64,000 nucleotides of DNA from Anoplolepis gracilipes (Eukaryota; Arthropoda; Insecta; Hymenoptera; Formicidae). Location of the stretch: NCBI RefSeq assembly GCF_047496725.1, contig NC_132976.1, positions 2,712,001-2,776,000 on the forward strand, in the 5' to 3' direction. Both the position numbers and the translations under genes were made by a program. The notes below the pieces were generated by a model. It was not told the DNA's origin and ran no database searches. It was given only the letters and a program-made list of their open reading frames with translations. Below are positions 26,990-40,341 of this stretch, one piece after another (within the stretch, counting starts at the first letter, position 1; each line of letters begins with the position of its first letter).

Positions 26990-27206
26990 TATCACTTTTA
27001 TTTTTATCACTTTTACATAATATTATGCAGTAGAAGAGTTGAAAAAAAAAAAAATACTGAATTACTCAATAAAAGTCTTTAAAAGATTAATTAGACGTGT
27101 ATCACCTTTATTTTCACCACTTTTATATAATATTACGTCTAATTAATCTTTTAAAGACTTTTATTGAGTAATTCAGTATTTTTTTTTTTTTTAACTCTTG
27201 TACTGC
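26990..27206. repeat. Compound direct plus inverted repeat (foldback)
   Basis: Order: unit A (26990-27027), arm B (27027-27098), unit A' (27100-27137), arm B' (27135-27206). B and B' are 72-bp inverted repeats with about two mismatches, including poly(A)/poly(T) tracts. A and A' are direct repeats of 38 bp differing at five positions, all T/C transitions. A transcript through it would fold into a long hairpin with a loop of about 36 bases. No coding capacity. Confidence 0.9.
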
Positions 27207-27658
27207 ATGTAATGAAATCTTAAATTCGCGTTAATTCCGAGCGATCTATATTTTATCTAAATTTTAATTTGAAACTTACTAATTGAAATGTATCGCACAA
27301 GAATGAAAAAATTACAAGAGGAACAACACCTGATCGAACTTACGATAAAAAAGTCGACTTTACACTTGTTAAAGAGTCTATAACAAGGAACCGCTCGACA
27401 CTTGATACATCCTTGTATCTATCACCAGAACAATTTAATGATTTTAACATGCGGCGAATAATTAAAGAGAACGTCGTCTCCTCGTTCATTGAGGGTGTTG
27501 ACGGGGAGGGAAGGAGGAGCTTTCCCTTAGCGGAGGCGTCGCAGCCCTCGCTGTTCGTGTATCAGGTTACGAGTTCGTCGTTGAAAATAGCCTTTACTCG
27601 CGTAATGGCGAAGACTTGGAGTAACCCCGACTAAGATACACGGTGAGATCGAAAACCG

Positions 27659-27661
<3 letters not shown>

Positions 27662-27690
<29 letters not shown>
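27662..27690. repeat. (CT)n microsatellite
   Basis: CT dinucleotide run of about 29 bases. Confidence 0.9.
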
Positions 27691-27696
<6 letters not shown>

Positions 27697-27975
27697 GGAA
27701 GAGTTGTCGAGCAGTTGCGCTGATGAAAGAAAACCGCGAGAAAATCCCCGAGCAAAGAGACGACCATGACTTACCGCTAATTAATGCCGTTAATTTATCG
27801 CGAAAAGTAGACTGTCTCGTAGAGTGACGTGGTCTTTTTTTATTTTCCGTGATTCTCTTGTGGTTTTTCTTTGGTGTTCAAGAATAGATCGCGTTTTAGA
27901 TGTACACGCGAATAATTAATAATATACAATACATCGCCCAATTCTATCTACATTTCTTCTCTTTCTCATTACGTC

Positions 27976-28003
27976 AAAAAAAAAAAAAAAAAAAAAAAAA
28001 AAA
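27976..28003. repeat. Poly(A) run
   Basis: About 28 consecutive A residues. No gene-like sequence 5' of it suggests a processed pseudogene. Confidence 0.9.
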
Positions 28004-28686
28004 CTGTAGCTGCATTGTTTCCTTCTCTCTCGTCCACATCCATTCTTGTTTCCTCTCCCCATGGTCCTTCTCGCTGCAATTTCATTCTCGCAGCATCGAA
28101 GCAGCCGCCGGCGCTTCTTCATCCGCGAATAGACAAGACGATGGCGCGGATCTCCATCTCCTAGGAGATCCCCAATGCCGTTGGAATTCTATGCGCGACT
28201 AGAGTACGGTATTTACTTACATCGAGTCATGTTCTAAATTACTTTTACCCCCGTTGGATACGAAATGAATGTTTTCTCAGGTTCATGAGACTCCAATCTG
28301 CGTGTGACTGAATATACGAATATATCTCTACAGACTTTTGTAAAATTATTTTTAGATATACATATCTAGATTTTATTTTAGGAAATGTTTTAACTCTTCG
28401 ATATCTATCGCCCATCAAAGCCATCCATTTTAATGTCAAAATACAACAGTGATCTTTTCAAATATCTAAATCTAAAACATATTCACGAAACCTTTTATCT
28501 CTGATATTTCTGATATCTTTGTACTTAAAGGGCATCAAGGGTAACGTTGGAATAAATCCAGTGATTCTCTCAATTTAATTCTCTCTATTTAAATATCTTT
28601 TATTTGTAGAATTCTTCATTCTCTAATGTTTATGACAGATGTTTTCTGAATCTTAGAATACGTTGCAAAGCTCAAACAAATAAATG

Positions 28687-28708
28687 TTTTTTTTTTTTTT
28701 TTTTTTTT
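28687..28708. repeat. Poly(T) run
   Basis: About 22 consecutive T residues. Confidence 0.9.
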
Positions 28709-31700
28709 ATTCCTCCATATGATGACTTATTTCTTACACATCACAATTTGTTGTCTTCTTCGAAGAACGTCTCGCTCGCGAATGATAAATATTCACGCAA
28801 CCCTCCAGAAAAATTCGCATTGTCGGATTCTAACGTGCATTCGCTCCCTGATGGCCTCGATGCGACAAATATTTTAAAACAATGGCAAACACGACTCTCA
28901 CCGGATGTTTTTATTTTCTGTTTGTTCCTCAAAGCATAAATAGGTTCTTGGTTTCAATTTTGACGAAGAAGAAATCCCTTTCAAAATTCTTCAGAGAATA
29001 ACGTCTTTCTGGCTCGCGTTATATAGATTTTCTGGGGCGTTTTATATACGAAAAAGCGCGGAAGCCGCGACGGGAAGTTGGCGAAATGCGAGAGAGGAAA
29101 ACATAAAGGGCCCGTAGGAAGCCACTTTTCAGGCGTCTAGGAAATCCGAGTAAGAAACCTGGAAGCCCGTTCACGGGGGCGGAACGTGCCCGCGTTTTTT
29201 GTCCCGTGACAAATCTGTGTAACTTTATTCGAGAGCGCCGCGCGAGAAGAGTTAATGCTGTTTGTCTCGCGATAGCCCGGGAGGGGTAGAGGGCGGGGGA
29301 GGGAAGGACGCGCGAATTGCTCCAAAAAGTTTCGCCGAAAACAGAGTGTGTTAAGCAGCCTCCTCCGTACTCCGCTTTGCCGCCGAAAAAGCAGGCCAAG
29401 GATGCACGTTCTTTTATTACGCCCTCAACAGCTCCTCAGATACTTGCTGTTATGATATTTTCCCTTTTATATCCTCTTATTTTCAAATAATTTTTTACTC
29501 TGGAAAAAGATAGTTATATTTTTTCATTTTTAATCGTAATAATCTCATTCACTTTTAAAAATACAGAAATACGAGAAATTTAATAAATTTTTTTATTTCC
29601 TTCCTTTGTATTTGAAGGGAAAACATTTATTTTTTAAAAATTGATAACTTTTTCGTATAAAATTATAGTGTAATAAAAATAAAAAGATAATTTTTGTCAA
29701 GAAACTTATATACTTTTTTTAATCTGTGTATATTCGCGATGACTTTCTAGAAACGAAATAGTCAATAGTTTTTAATGGGGAATAGGTGCATCAACTCGGT
29801 AGAATAACGCATTCACGCCAGTGACAGTGGCGACTAGCGTAAAGTTATAGATGTCTGTACGAGCAAAAAAGTCCGTTTGTGCGGATAAACTCTTGAGTGT
29901 GCATCGTGTCCCGGAATTCGATATCGTCGAATGAAATTTTTTTTGGCACTTACGCGTTTATCCTTGCGAAAAGAGAGTATCACGAGTCCTGGTCGACCTT
30001 TTGTTCCTGTCAATATGTGCGAATTTGGAAATGTTTGCCGTCAGTGACGCGCAAAATTGCAATTTCAATTGTGGCGAGAGATGTTATGATAAAAAAAAAA
30101 TGATCAATATTATATACTTTATTACCCGCTGAGGAAATATTATCAGTCATTGGAACAAATCTTTTAAGTAATTACGACTAAAACGTGCCAAAAATTCTTT
30201 TATATTTATAACGAAATTTGTTGTAAAATCTACCGAGAATCGTTTTTTTTTTTTTCCCCTTCATTTTCCCCTTTCGTAACTCTGGAGCTTTGCCAAAAGC
30301 GCGAAAAGCAGGAAGAGTTGCCCGAACTAATGACAAGAGTGATTCAAAACACCGGATTATTATGGCCATTAAGAATCCGATCACAGCCTCCCTGTCTCTT
30401 TCGCTTCGAGGGAGGGCGGATACACGACGCTTTGAAACTCGGCACGAGGCACGGTTATTTAACGACGTAGTAAAATTTCCGCGAACTACGAATTTAAGGC
30501 GACCAAGCTTAAATGGGTGTCTTAATTAAGGGCGCGTTAATTCCGATATCGCTTGGAAACTTGTCTATTTGCGATCTCGTGCATTTTTTTTTTTCCGCGC
30601 TACTTTTGAGGCTCGCTTAATTTATTCGCTGTTACACTTTGAAAAGGGATCACACACATACAGAAAATTACTCTTATAAATTATAAGTATATAAAACTAT
30701 AATTGATTAAATTAATTTTTTTACTTCTACAAGAAATTATTCTCTGAAATTGTATCTTTCAGTTTTAAAATGGCGATAATATATGAATGTTAATTTTAAC
30801 ATTTATTAGTATACATGATAACGTACAACGTTATCACAAACTATCCGTCACATGAATCGACTTGACAAACGATATTACATATACCTGTCATGTTAAAAAA
30901 TGATTTTTGAATATAAATACGCAAGGTATGACAAAAGATCCGAGAAAATTCCGCATCTCATCGTTCAAATATCTTCTTATCGAAGGAACCATAAAAAATT
31001 ACGCCTACCGTTCAGCCGGTAGAAAAAGACAAGTTCTTTTGCGAGAAAAATGCGGGCTATGATGTATATATATATATATGTGTATATTTTGCCACGTCAT
31101 ATGCCACCATTGCGAAACGATAGGAAACAGAAAAAAGACTTGGATACTCTCCTAGATTGTATAACTGTACGATGACGTAAGTCTCTGACGATGGTGATCG
31201 TGCGGAAAATTCTTTTCTCTCTATTCGTCAAGACATGCAGCCCATCATATCGATCGTCATTTCGAGGGGAACAATGAGCTTTTATTGATGCTAAACTAAT
31301 TTTTAGATTCTACAGAGGCATATTGTACTTTAAGAGAACGATATACATATATAAAAAGCGTCTTTGTATCCGAAATAAAGGAAGTGATACGCACACACAA
31401 ATACACAACATACACACATAAAATATCACATTAGACAGATGACGACAGATTCATTCTTAATCGAGCCCGACGGATCTTCGGATGGCTCGTGCAAACTTAG
31501 GAAAAGGCGGACGCAGCGAGAGACGTAAACAGCTTCCAGCAGACGGGATATGTTTCAGAGCCAAAATATCTCTTCCTCCGCACCGATCGGCCGGCCGACT
31601 AAAGACGGATAGACGTGTTTTCGTCGGAGGAATCGAATAAGCAAAATAAACGGGACGGAATTCATTCAGAGGAAAAACGCGACGTCGCCGACGTCACCGT

Positions 31701-31932
31701 CCGTCGTACTTTATGCCGGAATCATTTTTATTCCTCCTGTTCTCCCCCCTCCCTCCCTTCTGACCGGAAACTTCTCACTATCGTTTCAAGCATATTTGCA
31801 TATTTTCTCGGGAAAAAACGAAATCGCTCATTATGGGCTACCGAGATCGTGAATTCTCGAATTAAAAATAAAATTATTGATGCACTTCAAGATGCACATA
31901 AATATTGATATAATTAATTATTTAACGATTAC

Positions 31933-31935
<3 letters not shown>

Positions 31936-31972
<37 letters not shown>
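31936..31972. repeat. (TA)n microsatellite
   Basis: Uninterrupted TA run of about 37 bases. Confidence 0.95.
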
Positions 31973-31975
<3 letters not shown>

Positions 31976-32392
31976 TGAGACATTGTATCTAAATACGAAT
32001 GTAAATTTCGAATATTTATCTTCTCCTTTAATTGTGTGTTATTTAAATGTTTATTTATTTATCTATATCTATGCATGTATGTATATATATGTATTACATA
32101 AAATTATATTAAAATTATAGAAAGAGGACACATATATGTATTGCAATATCATTATCTTGTAATTGTTTTTTAATATGTACACTTAAAAGGTTTTTTTTTG
32201 TATATGATTATATGTATATTCGCTATACAGTTTGTCATTACAAAAAATTAAAAATAAAATAATTAAAAATTAGAAATAATTATATATTTTAAGACATATA
32301 TTTTTTTATAATACTATACGTTTCAATATATTATATAACAAAAATAGAAAAGTTATTTAACAATTTTACTAAAAATCGAGTATCTTTGTTAC

Positions 32393-32432
32393 GAGTGATT
32401 TTATATAGAATACATTTTATGTAAAATCACTC
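32393..32432. other. Imperfect hairpin, 15-bp arms
   Basis: GAGTGATTTTATATA pairs with TATGTAAAATCACTC with one G-T-type mismatch, around a 10-base loop. It lies in very AT-rich DNA. It may be chance or a small structured element. Confidence 0.4.
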
Positions 32433-33467
32433 ATTAAAGAGATTTATTGCTAATTTGTTTGTTTACTCAACTAAAAATATAATTTAAATGTGGCTGTTAA
32501 ATGTGAATGGTTAGGAGTTAATGGAAATGGCGCAAAACTCTTCACAGTTTGTTAAATTTATTTTTACGGCTCTAAAATCACAAATATGAAAATATGAAAA
32601 TATCAGGTGTTTACTTTGCGCAATCACAAAGTTTAATTATGCATGGTTTTGACGCGCAACTCGGACAGAGGGTAAAGATCATTTTAATCGTAAATATATA
32701 CCAAATAAATAATAGGGATAACGTATTAATTTGCACTACGTTAACGACCGATGTTAATAATGATAGTGTATTAATAATATTCGCGTTACGGTAAACAACG
32801 CGCTCGTTAATAATCTCAATATACGAATATTGAGCGGAAGGGTGATGATGAGATTCTAATACTTGTCGTGATATCGTATATGATGGAATTATGGCGCATA
32901 GAGTCAAAGGGAAAGCCATTAATGCGTTTTAAAAAATACGAATTATTATCTAGTGTCGCTCAAAAAGTGTTAGAAGAAATTTAAATATGAAAAAGATGCA
33001 TCGATGGAAAGAGATTACAAATTTGAAAAAATGCAACAATTTTCAATTAAATTTCCATACTTAGCGTGGTTTTCTAATCTATATGTTTTATCCATCTTTT
33101 AAGCGCATAATAAAATTTATCTCTTTGGAAATTTAATTTTCCACTTCGACGATCACTCCTCCCCCGCAAGTTCTTCTAGGCTCGTTCATGAGCATAGGGA
33201 CTGATCTCGTTCCCCTTTCCTCCTCGGCCCGAATTAAAATAGCCGACGAGTGCAGCGATCACGGGTGACCTACCCCGTGGTGCACCTGCGACTCGTCTGG
33301 CGGTGCCATCGCCGTCATATTTTATGCCGAAGTCATTTCCATCGCCGCGGAAAAGTTCCACCCGTCCCGTCTCCATCCGCGCCCTTTGCAATAACTTTTA
33401 AAGGAGCTCGGAATTAATATATTTTTTTCAGGAAGACCGCTGGCACTTTCTCAGCCGCCGATCATTT

Positions 33468-33496
33468 TCTCTCTCTTTCTCTCTTTCTCTCTCTCT

Positions 33497-33543
<47 letters not shown>
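33468..33543. repeat. (CT)n tract
   Basis: About 75 bases of CT dinucleotides with a few TTT interruptions in the first half. Confidence 0.95.
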
Positions 33544-33546
<3 letters not shown>

Positions 33547-33951
33547 TGGGTATTGAACACATAAATTACGCGACTTTGCCGAGCAATCGAAATGTTTTCT
33601 TCCCCCTTTTTCTTTCTTCCTTTCTTTTTGCCTACTCTTTTTCTTTTTCTCTTAACCTGTATTACTTTTCTTTTGTCACGGGATTTTTTTATTTTGCATA
33701 CATTTTGTACGAACGATTATTATTCTATTTTTCATCATGTTTTCTATTTTTCAGTTCATCTTTACAAAGCTTTTTATCTTGTTTCATGTATTATTTTATT
33801 TGCGTAATCTTTTCGTATAATTTTTTTCATCATATATTTGTATTTATTTTAATATTTTTTTATAATAATATGTCTGGAAACTAAATACGTTCGAATAAGA
33901 CAATTCTATTTAACTTGTCAAGATTTAATATTCGGACTTTATAAATAAATG

Positions 33952-33952
<1 letters not shown>

Positions 33953-34018
<66 letters not shown>
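33953..34018. repeat. (ATT)n microsatellite
   Basis: About 22 uninterrupted ATT trinucleotide units, the longest trinucleotide array in the window. Confidence 0.95.
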
Positions 34019-37000
34019 TGACGCAATTTTTCACAATTCGAAATAAATTAGTAATTTACAGATACATTGCTACGATTAGATTGTTTTATTAAAATAATTT
34101 TGTTATAAAAGTATGTCACATTAGTTTCACGGTCTCACAAGCGAGTTAATATCCAAACTCGTTTGGATATTATTAATCCTCACAATCAGATTATTATTAT
34201 TATTATTTCTTACGACTAGATTAATTATTATATCGCGACAATTTTGTTTCTTTTTTCCTTTAATTTTTCTTAACATTCTCGTTTTCCTCCCCATAGTGTA
34301 TTGTCATTCTCAATACCAACCAGGAACGTTCAAACCTCACAACGTCCAAACTCCGCGGATAGAATTAGATGATAGTTGTGATTTAGTTTTGGTTCGATTA
34401 CCTGTTTTCTCACTCTTCTTCTTTCTCCCCCTTCTCATTTCAGTGCCGGCTAATCCTTTTGTAGATACTGTTCCCTCGGGAATTTCAATTTTCATTACGG
34501 TGACCGTTGCGAGATTTCGTCAACCCTTTCAAAATGAGTTATTTCACGCGTATATAAATTTAAGAATTTTATTAAATAGAATATTTGGTTTTTAATAGAA
34601 TTGATTGAGGACGAAGAATAAGTTGAAATATTAAGATAAATTTTTGATTCCATTATGTTTGAAAAATCTTTTTGTTTTCAAAAAGTGCAGGAAAGAAAAG
34701 AAATTGCAGTTTGTTTCAAATCTGCGACACCGTATATCTAAAGTATAAATCGTGAACATAAGTTCTAGCATTCGTTTCTATAGTTCTTTGCAAAGATTTT
34801 ACATTTTATTTGTTAATATCTAGGAGTATGCTATTATATTTGGAACATTTTGCGACAAAATAGGGAATGTTGGTTGTAAGAACAGCGTCACGAAGTAACA
34901 GCTTCGGCAACGAGAGACCGGGGAAAAACGCGAGAAAAAGCGCTTGCCAGAGAGGAAAAACGAAATTAGAAGGACGCGGAGCACTTTGAAAAGTTTTCCG
35001 CTTAATCCGGATCTAACTTCCGGTATTCGGTACTCACGACAAATTCCAATTTTCGTCGGACACTTCGCCGATGAAGTTGCACGAAACGACGAGGCGGGTG
35101 GATCGGAGGAAAGCTCCCTCCATTACGACTTTTTTCCTGAAATGTTTCTGAAAGATTCTCTGTTGCGTAAAAAATATATATAAATAAATAAGAGAAAGTA
35201 AGAACGCACAACGAATCGGAGCAACGGAGAACTCTCTCTCCTTCTTTCCTTCTCGTTCTTTCTCTCGTTGGGTGCGCCAACTTCGATAGAGAGGCGTCCG
35301 GAAATTGCGTCATGGTAGTCTGCCAATGTTCCTCATGGTTTCTGCATATTAGAGCGCATCCATTCCCCCTCTTCGGCGCCCTTTCGTCATCCACGAACGA
35401 ACATCGCCGATTCGAACCGGCCGTGCGTTTCTTCCTGGTTCGCCGAATCAACCGAATCTGTCGTATTAAACACGAAACGCCGAAACTGTCCTTGAACTAC
35501 GTAATAATAGTGTAATAGTCTTGAAATCAAATTTCAAGGCAATTTACTTTGAATTTAGAGAATTCACGATTCTTCTCGCGATCTTTCATTATTACACATC
35601 TTGAATTTAAAGTTTCATTAACATAAAGCGACGTGAAATTATACATATAATTAAATGTGAAGATTTTAGTCGAAATTAAATTGGAAGAATGAGATCTTCT
35701 CGTGTAATTACACACGCGAATGCAAATACAAATTTGTTTTATTTACAGAAATATCTGTTGCGGAATGAGAAAAAAATTGAACAAAAAAATGTAGAGTCCA
35801 AATTTTCTTTTTCTTTTTTTCGGAGAAGGAAAGAAGAGATTTGCTGTCATTGAATATTAGAAGCTAATTTATCTCGCGAGCGATCGACGGACAGGAGGGT
35901 ATGACGTGAAAATTGGAGCTTTATTTATTGCGCAGAATTTGATCGAATCGGATGGATCGCGCGAATGACTGATAGGAAATCCGAATACTTTCGGAATCGT
36001 CTGCTGAGGAATGAGAAGTGCCGCGGCCGGTCAGAGGCAAACGAAAGGGAAGATAAATGGAATTCCGCCGGAATTCCGCGAGGTTGTAGCGAATAAATGT
36101 TTTAGGGACTCGAGAGCCTTGTGGTGGTTTCTCAGTAATTCTCGTCGGTGAATACCTTGAGAAGGCTCTCCCCGAAAGATCGCAGCTTCCGATTTTTCCT
36201 TCACGTTAAATGGACGTTTTCACGCAAGAGGAATCATTATCTCATTGCAACATCAAAGATTCAATCAATTAAGTTAAAATGCATTTATGCTCTTTTAAGT
36301 CCTGTATATAATGATTATAGAGAATTTTAATCTCACAATTTTGTTCATATATTTTTTACTCGAGAAAAGAAAGAAACACTTAAATATTTCATTTTTAAGT
36401 GTGCTAGCGTTTATGAAAAAGAGAAAGAGAGAAATATATATACACATAATACATTAAATATGAGTATACGTATAAAAGAGCCAAGAGATAAAGTAAGATA
36501 TGAAAAAATATAACGTTACAAATACATATACATATAAGAAAATAATAATTAAAGAGCAATCAATCAGAAAATAAACTAAACTAAGAATGAAAGTGACAAG
36601 CGATTTTATCGGACAACTTGAAGGCTCGATATTGTGATTGATCGGAAATACAATATATAAGCACGTCGGTTGATCCTAATATGCGTATTATGCAAGGTAA
36701 AGAAAGTATGTATACAAAAGCTATCTTCTTTTCGGAATAATGTTACACGAGTAAAAATGATATTATCGATATACTTTTTTTTATGATAAAAGAAACATCT
36801 AATTTTCCTTTCAAATCTGCTGTATAACAAAATATCATTTGTCCGTTTTATTCTGTCCCGATTCAATTTCCCTTTCAATTACTAATGTCTATCGGTAGAA
36901 CGTACTTGATCAGTGATATGCACTCTCGTGGACGATTAATCCGCTGATAATTCTCTTCCCCTTCCATCCTGAATTGCACGTAAAACAATTCCGCGTTTCG

Positions 37001-37180
37001 ACAATGACAAACCGAGCGGAATTATTTCCGCCGCGGCTCGCTCGACTCACCGTGGCTGTTCTCCAGATCATCCTCTATCTCTCTTTCTCTTTCTCTCTCA
37101 CTCTCTCACTCTTTGTATTTGTGTTCGGCCTCGAAATCCTCTCGATATCACTAGCGACGAACGGACGGATCGCAGCTGTA

Positions 37181-37222
37181 CGACGACGACGGCGGCGGCG
37201 GCGGCGACGGCGGCGGCGGCGA
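37181..37222. repeat. (CGA)n/(CGG)n trinucleotide array
   Basis: CGA units run into CGG units with one CGA interruption. It lies in a GC-rich island about 180 bases upstream of a TATA-like element and encodes only poly-Arg or similar frames by chance. Confidence 0.9.
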
Positions 37223-37394
37223 ATACCGAAATAATCATGAGTTTGCGCAACGTTATATTTAGCGAAACGGTACGGAGCGAGAGTACGGAATGTTTCCGCG
37301 TGTAATTTCACGCATTTTGACGAGCTCTACCGCGATTGATACGATAGGACAGACAGAGTAACCCAAGTATCGATCATCGACGAGCCCCGATCAC

Positions 37395-37445
37395 CGCGAC
37401 TATAAAGGAGCGGCCTCTTTCTCTCTCTTCGCGGATCAGCTGTTC
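37395..37445 (+). promoter_or_regulatory. Possible TATA-type core promoter
   Basis: CTATAAAGG (TATA at 37401) sits in a GC-rich island, followed by a CT-rich stretch and a GATCAGCTG initiator-like sequence (A at 37438). The 37-base spacing is longer than the usual 30. No open frame downstream is recognisable, so any transcript would start with a 5' UTR exon. Weak evidence. Confidence 0.2.
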
Positions 37446-39099
37446 GCGCTCTTGTTGTCGCGCGCGCGTTTGTCATTACACACGCTTGTGTCAATTATAT
37501 TTAGCGTGTCACCGCGTGATCTCACTGACTCACTACACGCCACGGAATACGAGGAGACAAGGCAAACCTCGTCGAACGCTTGTTGTAACCGTGCATCAAA
37601 AGAAACAGAGGCACGCGTGTTGTCGGATCCCCGTCCATCGAATTCTCGGTAGACCCCGTTTCTCGGCCACGATGATGCTACGACCGTCGCTGACTCACTA
37701 AATGCTCGATATATGCGTGCGCGATTTACATGGAGCGAGCTTGATTCGCGTCCGCTCGCGTCATCAGTGAACAGTTTTATATCTGGAGTTTATGAAATCT
37801 CTCTTCGAGAAGTTGTTAGCACTATGAGCAAAAGTATCGAAAATCCCTCCGAGATTTATTCATTTAAGCTACTGAAATTAATAGTATTGAAAGATTTATA
37901 TAGAATTTATTTATATAGAAAAGTTTTCAACCAAGCTCTTTTATTAATGCTTGACAAATTCGCGAAAATATTAGCAATTTAAAAAAGGCAATTCTTTTTT
38001 TAACAACAAATGCAATTTTATCTCGAGAGAATCTCATCCGACGTTTCCAAACATCTTTTGAAAATTTTCTGGATTCAGAAAGATATTACTGTTTACTCTC
38101 TAATCCCTAAATATGATAATAAATGGTAATTTAAGATTGTAATGATTGATTGAACCAAACGCGTGCTATATGATGACGTCAACGACGTTAGGATATCGAG
38201 TAGTAAGCATTGAGAATGTCTAACGATGTCGACGATTCATTGATGCCAATAAACGGATAGAGATGTCGGCGAGAACTTTTGTTCGCCGTCGACGAGCGAC
38301 GGGAAATTAATCGCGGTAATAATATCACGCGTCATGATATGCCGTCTAAGTGAGATGAAGTATTTATTCGAGCCACGATTATGACAAATTCCGCGTCTTT
38401 TGGCTTATGAGATGCGACGAAATGAGATTAAACCGGAAACTGACAGGGTGTAATAACCGTGAAGGTTCGTTCGCGCAACGATTGTTTCTATTTATTACAT
38501 CGTGTGATATTGTGTCGTTGTAATATTGCGATAATTATCGGCTGCGTTAAATCAACGTCGTCGTGCCTTTCATTCCCACGCAACGCGAAAAGCGAACGAT
38601 AAATTTTCTCCAGCGACGTCAAAGTTTTTGAACGGGTAAAGCAGGTCTCTCTTCTAATGAAAAGGTACTAGTTTCTATTTATATGCTTAAACAAGAGGGG
38701 CAAGTTTAACGTATACATATATATTATTTTATATTTTAATATTGTGTGAAAATACCGCGCATTACAAGAATGGAAGAATTATCTAACAATAAGCTCAACA
38801 TACATGACATTTATTTTATTATTTTCGATACATGTGTACGTGTGTATAAAAGTCATCTGTTACCTTTTTTTAATTACTGTAGACAATATGTCAGTATGAG
38901 GTGAGCGATTTTAATTATTCCAATCGTTTTGATCGCAATTATTTCGGCAAGCCGAGAGAATTAAGGCAGAAATAAAAAAAGGGAGTAACGAGAGGCGGAA
39001 TGAAATTGCAGGTCCGATTAATGACGCAATAAAATCGCACGCGCGGCGTCGAGGCGCGAGTACGTATACCCGGACATAATTGGCAAAAGTAATCGATTT

Positions 39100-39440
39100 A
39101 TAGTTATTAACGCGGTAACGGTAACATTTGCGGTCGTTTGCATATTCATGACAAGGAGAGTCGGGCCGGCGAGCCGCGACTGCTATTGCTGTCGCGGCAT
39201 CGGAATGCCGCGCCGGCCCGGTCCGACGTCGGCGACGATCGCACTTGGATGCAAAACGCGTGTCCCTTAGACCGCGTTAATGAAAAACGACGCCGCTTAC
39301 GCGTCGTAAAAATTTGATGGCCTCCCGCGGAACGGGCGACGCTTATAACGGCGATGCAAATTTAACGCAAACATCAATTACTCCCCGTATGACACCGCGT
39401 GCATACATTATACCGCACTTGATATGCAAACAGTAATTTT
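39100..39440. promoter_or_regulatory. Possible enhancer with three octamer-type sites and a GC-rich cruciform
   Basis: The block contains TAATCGATTTA (about 39092-39102), TTTGCATATTCATGA (about 39138), GATGCAAATTT (about 39353) and ATATGCAAACA (about 39422), three POU-octamer-like sites in both orientations. Between them, 39162-39220 can fold: an outer CGGGCCGGCG/CGCCGGCCCG stem encloses a GCCGCGAC/GTCGCGGC hairpin. It is about 1.1 kb upstream of the first recognised mib1 exon. Regulatory function is inferred from motifs only. Confidence 0.4.
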
Positions 39441-40284
39441 TTCACAGATCGTTACTCATCGTTAAGATAGTGAAATTATTACTTGTTAGAATTATTAATC
39501 GTAAATTTTTCGCTCAAATTAGGATTTACGTGTCACTGAGTTTTTCTTCGCTCTCGTTGCATTACATGTAATTTTATTTATATCGCAAAGACACATTTTT
39601 TTTTCTTTTCAAGTTGCTGAGACTTCGCTATTAATTGTCGTTCGTGTTTTACAATAATACAGAAAGCACGTGACTAAATGTCAAAATTTCCGCGAGCTAG
39701 ATTTTTGATTAATGAATGGATTCTGGGAAAGTATAATTGACATGTATAATTGGCGAGACATTTATCTAAAGGATGGAATAGGAAAGGCCTCCCATAAGCC
39801 GTTTGTACGAGACGTTTCCAAACATATGCAGCCGTCACATATGTGACGAAACACATGCGTGTCCGTCATGCCCCAGCAGCGGCTACCGCCTCGAAGAAGT
39901 CCCCTCGACGGAGAGGCCCCGTCGAGGAACAGCTGTCTCCGTCTCTCGCGCCACCTCACCATGGGGTCCCTGTCGCGACGAGTAGTTAGAAATACGCGTG
40001 AGATACACGGAAGCAAACCTAACAAGGAAATTCAGGATTGTCTCTCTATGTCATACTAACACAAGCGGAGGTGGAAATAAAATTTATTATAATAATAAAT
40101 TAATCAATTTAATTGTTGTATTCTCACAAACAATTGTTTCGTATAACGGCGATACAAAATATATAAGCAGGTGCAAATAATATTCAGAAGGGAAATTAAA
40201 AATCTCAAATATAAAGTAGGAAAGATAATTATATTAGGTACATATTACATATAAAAATTAAATAATCATATAAAATTTATTTAA

Positions 40285-40341
<57 letters not shown>

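Larger units (their letters stand above)
27207..39099. other. Non-coding stretch, no exon recognised
   Basis: AT-rich DNA with GC-rich islands at about 27470-27620, 28990-29400, 30290-30530, 31480-31760, 33140-33420, 34860-35480, 36960-37740 and 38150-38600. Frames of up to 149 codons occur but show no known domain or homologue that I recognise. An imperfect 15-bp-arm hairpin lies at 32393-32432. GGATCTCC/GGAGATCC forms a small hairpin at 28147-28170. Repeats and a possible promoter are listed separately. Confidence 0.6.

Noticed and set aside
27976..28003. Long poly(A) as the tail of a processed pseudogene or LINE
   Set aside because: No gene-like or reverse-transcriptase-like sequence upstream and no obvious target duplication.
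35002..35451. 149-codon minus-strand frame
   Set aside because: Overlaps other unrelated frames on both strands. Composition typical of a GC-rich island, with no motif.
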